NCBI GenBank assembly: GCA_036927565.1
Contig: JAYESD010000011.1
Location: 156,718,592 to 156,782,591 of the forward strand
Length of the DNA: 64,000 bases
Origin: Tuctoria greenei
Taxonomy: Eukaryota; Streptophyta; Magnoliopsida; Poales; Poaceae
Direction of reading: 5' to 3'
How positions within the stretch are numbered: position 1 is the first letter of the stretch; the number at the start of each line of letters is the position of its first letter. Below are positions 58,020 through 64,000 of this stretch, in pieces. Both the position numbers and the translations under genes were made by a program. A model generated the notes under the pieces. The model worked only from the letters and a program-made list of their open reading frames with translations. It did not search any database and was not told the origin of the DNA.

Positions 58020-59216
58020 TTAGTTTTTGAGTTTAGGCACCCAAGCTAACTTAGGTCCTTGTATGTGTGATACAAGTGATTTTGGGACCCAAAGTTGCTT
58101 GGGGAGCTTCCCCTTCATGCCCTTAATGTCTTTGCCGATGAACCTTGCCTTTACCTTGCCACCTACTTTGCTTAAGAGATAGTGATAATCATGGAAAGTA
58201 GATTTGTAGTTAGGAGGCAATTTGGGAGAAGGACGGTTGGGAAGAGGACACTCCCTCGTGTGGTGTCCGGTGACCTCACAATGTTGGCAATAGGATCCAA
58301 CTTCTTTGATGAAGCTCGTCCTAAGCTCCGGTGAGGGCACCTTTCCTTTGTTGAGCACGGGGAAGGATCCAAGTCCTCTCTTGTTGTAGCCTTTGGCTTG
58401 TTGGTAGAGGATTTCCTTGTGCTTGTCCTCTCCCTTGGAAAGTCTCACCACACTAGTGCGGAGACTTTCAATTTCGTCCATCAATTCCTTCTCCCTAAGG
58501 CTTGCTTTCAAAGGTAAAGACTTATCCAAAGTGTTAGTGGCATGTGAAATAGTTGATACTTTGACATCAAGGGTTTCCTTTTTCATGTTTTTCATTTTTA
58601 ATTCAATTTCCTTATAAGCAAGGTTAAGCACTTCATGTTTTTGAACCAAGTCATTGTGCTTTCCCAAGAGTGCTTGGTTTGCTAAGTCAAGCTCATGATG
58701 ATCAAGCTTGATTTGAGCATTTTCCTCCTCGATTTGCTTGACATGTGTTTTGAGCGTGTCATGCTCTTTAAGTATGGTTACATACTTGTCATGCAAATCG
58801 AGCTTCGCACTCTCAAGTTTAGCACAAGCTTGTTCAAGTGCTTTAACCTTGCTCTTTTCCCTTTTTATGATGACATGGTATTCATTAATCATAGATGCTA
58901 GTTCATCGGGGGAGAGCTCATCATCATCGCTAGAATCGTCACATACCTTGGAGTTACCTTTAGCCATGAGGCACATAGGAGGTGGACGAAGAGGTGAGTT
59001 GTCTTTGTCGACGACGGCAAGGCCCGCCAAGTTCTCTTCATCTTCACTCTCTTCATCGCTTGACTCTTCGTCCGTGATCCACTCATTTGCCTCGCACATG
59101 AAGACTTTTTGAGGCCCTCTTCTCTTCTTTGGAAAGAGCTTGGTTTTCTTGCCCTTGTCAAATTTCTTCTTTCCAAAGGCGCGCTTGGGTTTGACCTCTT
59201 CTTCATCTTCATCACT
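58020..59216 (-). CDS. gag: C-terminal part of Gag / gag-pol linker (element B)
   Basis: This is in the same frame as the upstream gag but separated from it by the stop at 59217-59219. From Met at 59099 it reads an acidic stretch, a long heptad-like coiled coil (KALEQACAKLESAKLDLHDK and on), and then a second zinc-knuckle-like CQHCEVTGHHTRECP. It ends WVPKLKN and TAA at 58020-58022. The counterpart in A continues from the zinc knuckle without the stop. Confidence 0.8.
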   Translation of the reverse strand, partial: SDEDEEEVKPKRAFGKKKFDKGKKTKLFPKKRRGPQKVFMCEANEWITDEESSDEESEDEENLAGLAVVDKDNSPLRPPPMCLMAKGNSKVCDDSSDDDELSPDELASMINEYHVIIKREKSKVKALEQACAKLESAKLDLHDKYVTILKEHDTLKTHVKQIEEENAQIKLDHHELDLANQALLGKHNDLVQKHEVLNLAYKEIELKMKNMKKETLDVKVSTISHATNTLDKSLPLKASLREKELMDEIESLRTSVVRLSKGEDKHKEILYQQAKGYNKRGLGSFPVLNKGKVPSPELRTSFIKEVGSYCQHCEVTGHHTRECPLPNRPSPKLPPNYKSTFHDYHYLLSKVGGKVKARFIGKDIKGMKGKLPKQLWVPKSLVSHIQGPKLAWVPKLKN

Positions 59217-60143
59217 TTATTCTAGCTTTCTATACTTTCCTTTGTGGTTGTCCTTCCTCTTGTCGGGTCTTGGACAATCATATGATATGTGGCCTTGATC
59301 ACCACAATTGTAGCATGTTTTGTTTTCATCTTTTCTTGGGAGGAAGGCTTTCTTCTTTGGATCAAAGGAGTATCCCTTCTTTGCAATTTTGGAGTTTAGA
59401 CGTGAGAATTTTCTCATCATCAACGCAAGCTCATCATCGTCATCTTCGCTTGTTGCTTGCTCTTCTTCGCTTGAGCTAGGCTCAACCACTTTCTTTTTCT
59501 TGGGAGTTGTCTTCTTGGTTGAAGCCTTGAGAGCAATAGTTTTTGACGATGACTCCTCCATCATTCCAAGTACGCTCATCTCATGAGCATGAATTTCTCC
59601 AATGAGCTCCGAGACTTCAATGTTGTCAAGTGATTCCTTTTGGAGCATGGAGTTGATGATGTTGTACTTAGGCTTGGGAAGGAGCATGAGGATCTTTCGG
59701 TTGATAAGTCCCTTGCCAAGAGATGCAATGTCAAGAGCATTAATCTCCTCAATAAGAACATTTAAGCGTGAAAACATTTGGTTAACATTCTCATGAGGAA
59801 GCATTTTGAATTCATCATACTTGGATTTTAGCAAGTGATATTTGAGTTCTTTAACACGAGAGGAACCCTCATGAATTTCAATTAAGCATGCCCAAATTTC
59901 ACAAGCCTTTTCTTTACTAGCTATTCTTGCAAATACATCTTGACTAATGCATTCATAGATGGCATTTCTAGCTTTAGCATCCCATTTAATTTGATCACCA
60001 ATATAAGCATGATCTCCAAATCCCGCATGGGTCGCTTCCCACACTTCGGGAGCAATGGCCTCTAGGTAGGCACGCATGCGTGCTTTCCAATAGGCAAAGT
60101 TCTTGCCCTCGAAGATAGGAACCGAACCCCCATTCTTGGCCAT
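59217..60143 (-). CDS. gag: Copia Gag N-terminal part with zinc knuckle, premature stop
   Basis: A 308-aa capsid/nucleocapsid ORF starts MAKNGGSVPIFEG with FAYWKARMRAYL and DVFARIASKEKACEIW, typical of the UBN2/copia gag. A CCHC zinc knuckle lies at C277, C280, H285 and C290. It ends in ...YRKLE and TAA, where element A has an aspartate codon, so this looks like one nonsense mutation in an otherwise intact element. Confidence 0.9.
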   Translation of the reverse strand: MAKNGGSVPIFEGKNFAYWKARMRAYLEAIAPEVWEATHAGFGDHAYIGDQIKWDAKARNAIYECISQDVFARIASKEKACEIWACLIEIHEGSSRVKELKYHLLKSKYDEFKMLPHENVNQMFSRLNVLIEEINALDIASLGKGLINRKILMLLPKPKYNIINSMLQKESLDNIEVSELIGEIHAHEMSVLGMMEESSSKTIALKASTKKTTPKKKKVVEPSSSEEEQATSEDDDDELALMMRKFSRLNSKIAKKGYSFDPKKKAFLPRKDENKTCYNCGDQGHISYDCPRPDKRKDNHKGKYRKLE

Positions 60144-60188
60144 TTAAGCTCTCTAGCGGTGAAGCTAGAATGATCCAATGAGCAACAA

Positions 60189-60201
60189 GGCTCTGATACC
60201 A
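60189..60201 (-). other. Primer binding site of element B (tRNA initiator Met)
   Basis: TGGTATCAGAGCC on the minus strand starts three bases inside the 5' LTR end (60204). Confidence 0.92.
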
Positions 60202-60203
60202 AT

Positions 60204-61581
60204 TGTAAGGATCGAAACGCCCAAGAGGGGGGGTGAATTGGGCTTTCTTTCAAATTTTAAGACAATTAAGCACTTAACAACTTAAAGCCCAATTCCCTAT
60301 GCAATTAAACTATGCAATCAATATAATTTAAAGTTGCGGAATGAAGATTGCATAAGAGTAAAAAGGGGAAGGGATGCAAACGCTCAAGGGACACGGAGTT
60401 TATCCCGTGGTTCGGTAAGATCACAAGGATCTTCCTACGTCCACGTTGTGACACCCACCGAAGGGTTTTGCCACTCCCAAGTCACCGAGACTAGGGGCTT
60501 CTTCACTATTCTTCTCCGTTCGCCAACCTTGGCAAGGTGGAGCTCAAGCCTTGTACACTTTTGGGATCCTCCGGGCTTCCACAATCCTCTTGGCAAGCTC
60601 CGGAAGTTGCACACACCAAGGGTCACTCCCTTTGGGCTCTCACTACACTAGAGACTCCAATCACCAAGAATGGAGGCACCCAAGCACTATCTCTAGCTAG
60701 TTCTAGCCTATTTCTTGGTGTACAAATGATGAACAAATGATGTAAAAGTGGTTGCTCTATTGCTTGAATGCTCTAGGATGTGTAGAGTATGTCTGGGCTT
60801 CAAGTCTTGTCGATTTGACAGGTTGAAGGGGTATAAATAGCCAGCCTCCACGAGATAGCCGTTTGAAAAGTAGGCTGACATCACTTCTCTGCGAACACCG
60901 GATGATCCGATGTCTCCCCTTCAGTTGTCATCGGTCAAAGCCAAATTAGCTGATGTCACTGTGTCAGATATGACCGTTGTTAGACCGATGTTGATCTCTC
61001 TACTCATCGGATGATCCGGTGGCTCTTCCTCCAGAATTTTGCTTGATCTTGAGGCTCACTGGAGTGATTGACCGATGTGTGTAAGTCTGCACATCGGATG
61101 ATCCGGTGCTTCTCTTGGTCCAATGGAATTGCAATCTGTGATGATGGACCGATGCACTGAGCCACTCACATCGGATGATCCGGTGAGTGCATTTGTCTGA
61201 GGTCTTCTTCTTCAGTTAAACCTACTCGACCGATGCAGTCAACTTCAAGACCATCGGATGATCCGGTGTGTTCAACTTGTTGACTTCGAGTTGTTTTGAG
61301 TTGTTCTTTTGGAATTTTGAACTTGTGACTTCTTTGACATTTGTTTGAAGTGTTGTTTTGATTGTCTTCAAGCATGGAATGATATCAAGTTAGAGCTTTC
61401 ACTTCTTGTCATCATATGTTTTGATTTGATCTCATTCGTTGATTTTATATGGGTCTCCAATGTAATTTTGATTTCATTTGATTGAGTGTCATTGAGACCT
61501 TGCATTCACAAATTCATTAGTAATATCGAATGGTTGTCATTAATCACCGAAACCGTACCTCATGGGGCCTAGATGCTTTCA
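60204..61581 (-). repeat. 5' LTR of element B
   Basis: 1378 nt, same ends and length as 49422-50799. The hairpin array, TATTTATA (60832-60839) and primer-site order give transcription to the left. It is followed by GCCAA, after which the LTR of element A resumes. Confidence 0.95.
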
Positions 61582-61586
61582 GCCAA

Positions 61587-62688
61587 CTTTGACAAGGTGG
61601 AGCTCAAGCCTTGTACAACTTGGATCATTCGGGCTTCCACAATCGTCCTGGCAAGCTCCAGAAGTGACTCTCAGTTACAAACACCAAGGGACACCCCCTT
61701 ACAGCCCTCACTACACTAGAGACTCCACTCACCAAGAATGGAAGCACACAAACACTATCTCTAGCTAGTTCTAGCCTATCTCTTGGTGTGTAGGAGGTGT
61801 AAATGATCTAGAAGTGGTAGCTCAACGTCTTGAATGCTTGAGAATGTGTAGAGTATGTCTGGTGATCATGACTTGTCGATTTGACAGGTTGAAGGGGTAT
61901 AAATATCTAGCCTCCACGAAATAGCCGTTGGAAAAGTAGGCTGACATCACTGTTCTACGAACGCCGGATGATCCGTTGCTCTCCCTTCAGTTATCATCGG
62001 TCAAGTTCACTTTAGCTTATGTCACTGTGTCAGATATGACCGTTGTTAGACCGATGTTACTCTTGTCTTCTCATCGGATGATCCGGTGGAACTTCCTCTA
62101 GAATTGGTTCAGACCTGATGCTTACTGGAGTGATTGACCGATGTGTATATTGCTGTACATCGGATGATCCGGTGCTACACTTGGTCCAAGGATATTGCAT
62201 ACTGTACTGATGGACCGATGTAACATTGCCCTTAACATCGGATGATCCGGTGAGTGCTTTGTTCTGAGGTCTTCTTCTTCTGCTGAATGAACTCGACCGA
62301 TGTGTTGTTCTATGGAAACATCGGTGGATCTGGTGAGTTAATTCTGTTTGCTTCGAGTTGATCTAAGTGATTCTTTTGGAATTTTCTCGATTGACCTCTT
62401 AAATACTTGTTGTAAATATTCTTTTGATGAATGTCAAGCATTGAGTGTTGTCAATTATGGTTGAATGACTTTGACATATGAGCTTTTACTTCTAATCTTC
62501 ATAGCATTGATTGATCTCATAAAGTGATTGTTTAGGGGTCTCCAATGATCAGTAGTTGATGTTCACATTCATATAGATTTCATTTGATTGAGTGATATGG
62601 GAGACCTTGCATCCACAAATTCATTAGTAAAGTCCAAATGTTGTCATTAATTACCGAAACCGTACCTCATGAGGCCTAGATGCTTTCA
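61587..62688 (-). repeat. 5' LTR of element A, second part
   Basis: 1102 nt continue exactly where 49421 stopped, giving 1426 nt with the first part. It ends GCTTTCA, followed by the target duplication ACTAT. Confidence 0.92.
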
Positions 62689-63069
62689 ACTATTTGCTTC
62701 ATCAGCTTCCGCTACAATCTCTACTTCTTTCATTTCCACTTGCACAAGAAGCACTAGAGGTCAACCCCGCTCCATAACTAAATCTACATATTTCCTCCAA
62801 TTCTGTGTTTCCTTAATAATAATAATAATCAAATCCCAATAAATTCCATTTCTTGTCCGATTAATCACTCCTTTCAATGTCAACTGATATTGTTGTGGAC
62901 CAAGGTTAAATTTTTTCATCAACCAGTTTACGACACCACTAAATGTTCTCTCATTTGCTCTTGTTATCCCCCCATCACACGACGCGAAATCAGACAAATC
63001 AATCCTAGTTGGGCCATAAACTATTGTTCCTTCTCCATAAAATATCCGAAATAGTAACTTCTCTGACAT
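62689..63069 (-). pseudogene. MULE transposase-like N-terminal fragment
   Basis: The reading starts MSEKLLFRIFYGEGTIVYGP and continues with FNLGPQQYQLTLKGVINR and NWRKYVDLVMERG, the N-terminal region found before the MuDR domain in grass MULE proteins. A TGA at 62761-62763 sits where relatives have Trp. The same frame continues to the ACTAT site and resumes at 39498. The likeness is from memory, so the family call is moderate. Confidence 0.55.
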
Positions 63070-63700
63070 TCCTATTAGAATTTATACACACAAATAAAAT
63101 TAATCGCATGTTCAGAATGCCTATTCACAGTCTTATCATCTAAAAATAAATAGAAACATAAACATCTATCATATGTTATTACTTTTAAAATAAACAACAT
63201 TGACTAAAAATAACATACTAATACGAACCTAAAAACTAGAACTATTAGAACCTAATAACATACGAATACCTAAAATAACTATCAAAATACATATAGAGAA
63301 AGAACACATAACTAAATGTAGACAAATACCTAAAATATATATAGAGAAATAACACATAACTAACACTTGACATTTAATTACATGTTATTACTTCTAAAAC
63401 AAACAACATTGACTAAAAATATCATATAAATCCAAACCTAAAAACTAGAACTATTAGAACCTAATAACATACAAATACCTAAAATAACTATCAAAATACG
63501 TATAGAGAAATAACACATAACCAAATGTAGACAAATACCTAAAATACGTATAGAGAAATAACACATAACTATCACTACCTGAAATAACTAAAGAGGCATC
63601 ACTAACTAAAATACCTAAAAGGGAATCACTAACTAAAATACCTAAAATAACTATCAAAACCTAATAACATAATACCACTAAAGAGGAACATAAAATACAA
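63070..63700. repeat. AT-rich MULE leader or intron with repeated ACCTAAAATAACTATC units
   Basis: Blocks such as ACCTAAAATAACTATCAAAATAC and ATAGAGAAATAACACATAAC recur several times (about 63270-63660) with small changes. They are non-coding and form a locally duplicated array inside the transposon. Confidence 0.6.
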
Positions 63701-63940
63701 AAGAACGGATAATACCGAAGACCGGAGAGCCGGCGAAGCGGTGGCCGAGTGGGAGGCGGCGAGCGGCGGCGCGCCGGCAGCGGCGGTGGCGAGCGGCAGC
63801 TAGGCGGCGGCGTGGTGGCGGAGCGGGCACAACTAGGTGAGGCGCGGCAGTCTGTGCTCGAGAAGAAGCCGATGCCCGTTTTAAAGACGACGAAAGTCGT
63901 CCGTGACACATACAACAGTTCGGGCGGGCCCCACCGCCGC
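63701..63940 (-). other. GC-rich 5' part of the MULE
   Basis: It is rich in GGCGGC triplets, with short minus ORFs of Arg/Pro/Ala. It is probably the 5' leader of the transposase gene, not a protein. Confidence 0.35.
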
Positions 63941-63943
63941 GCG

Positions 63944-63970
63944 AATTTCGTATGTGCAACATACGAAATT
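63944..63970. repeat. Perfect 12-bp inverted repeat in the MULE right end
   Basis: AATTTCGTATGT, a 3-nt loop GCA, then ACATACGAAATT. It carries the same AATTTCGTATG motif as the left end. Confidence 0.85.
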
Positions 63971-64000
63971 TCCTCGGGGGCCGAATGTCGTATGAGGCAC

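Larger units (their letters stand above)
49422..61581 (-). mobile_element. Copia (SIRE-type) element B, young and nearly intact
   Basis: 12160 nt, flanked by GCCAA (49417-49421 and 61582-61586). LTRs are 1378 nt each, in constant 10782-nt register. By eye, I found a single difference (T at about 49506 against C in the right copy) over the roughly 1 kb compared. Order on the minus strand: LTR, primer site, gag, protease-integrase-RT-RNase H, repeat array, ORF2, polypurine tract, LTR. The protease-integrase-RT order defines Ty1/copia; the GGGGGAGATTGAAAGCATC end and extra ORF point to the SIRE/Opie lineage. Confidence 0.93.
39504..62688 (-). mobile_element. Copia (SIRE-type) element A, degenerate, contains element B
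   Basis: It is flanked by the 5-bp duplication ACTAT (39499-39503 and 62689-62693). LTRs are 1426 nt each: left 39504-40929, right 49098-49421 plus 61587-62688. Orientation is minus, from the initiator-Met primer site at 49084-49095 and the polypurine tract at 40931-40943. Excluding B, its length is about 11.0 kb. Coding regions are broken by stops and frameshifts. Confidence 0.9.
37815..64000 (-). mobile_element. MULE-like DNA transposon, split by nested retrotransposons
   Basis: The left end, reading inward from 37822 (GCGCCTCATACCAAATTCG), matches the right end read inward on the minus strand from 64000 (GTGCCTCATACGACATTCG) at 16 of 19 bases. Internal subterminal copies of AATTTCGTATG follow on both sides. 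Without the insertions the element would be about 3 kb. It holds a broken transposase-like N-terminus (63069-62689 joined to 39503-39077) and a GRF-zinc-finger-like remnant. The right edge may lie beyond the window, so the 9-bp target duplication expected of MULEs could not be tested. Confidence 0.6.

Overview
The window looks like nuclear DNA from a grass, most likely a panicoid; the species cannot be named from sequence alone. The evidence is split genes with GT-AG introns, Stowaway-type MITEs starting TACTCCCTC, grass-type copia LTRs, a plant U6 gene and a nuclear psaK gene. Exon chains were joined by hand, and every joined frame closes in phase.

Layout. 1-2454: three LTR pieces of one Ty3/gypsy-like family. 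2455-6000: MITE-rich intergenic DNA, including a 778-bp Stowaway-ended element carrying GC-rich captured sequence. 6375-9304 (+): a CIPK23-like kinase, 13 exons. 11722-15596 (+): an OSCA3.1/ERD4-type mechanosensitive channel, 6 exons. 16259-18058 (+): an intronless DYW-class PPR protein. 19718-20667 (+): a secreted X8 (CBM43) protein with a probable GPI signal. 21247-21343 (+): U6 snRNA. 21905-22434 (-): psaK, 2 exons. 23456-36745 (-): the microtubule-associated protein AIR9, 37 coding exons. From memory, rice CIPK23, OSCA3.1/ERD4 and psaK lie close together on chromosome 7, so the gene island is probably conserved in grasses.

From about 37.8 kb to the end lies a three-layer transposon nest. 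The outer layer is a MULE-like DNA transposon whose two ends show matching terminal inverted repeats (37822 and 64000). It is split by SIRE-type copia element A (39504-62688, target duplication ACTAT). The right LTR of A is split in turn by sister element B (49422-61581, target duplication GCCAA). B is nearly intact: 1378-bp LTRs with one difference seen, an initiator-Met tRNA primer site, gag with one premature stop, a 1086-aa pol and an intact 723-aa extra ORF. A is older, frame-broken, and lacks about 1.14 kb covering protease and most of integrase.

How the genes fit together. The island mixes potassium/nitrate signalling (CIPK), osmotic calcium entry (OSCA), organelle RNA editing (PPR), plasmodesmal or wall callose binding (X8), splicing (U6), photosystem I (psaK) and microtubule organisation (AIR9). 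They are neighbours, not one pathway. The most unusual signal is in the copia pair. The hairpin-forming repeat array of the LTR recurs inside both elements, just upstream of the extra ORF and followed by a conserved TATA-like site, which suggests a separate internal promoter.
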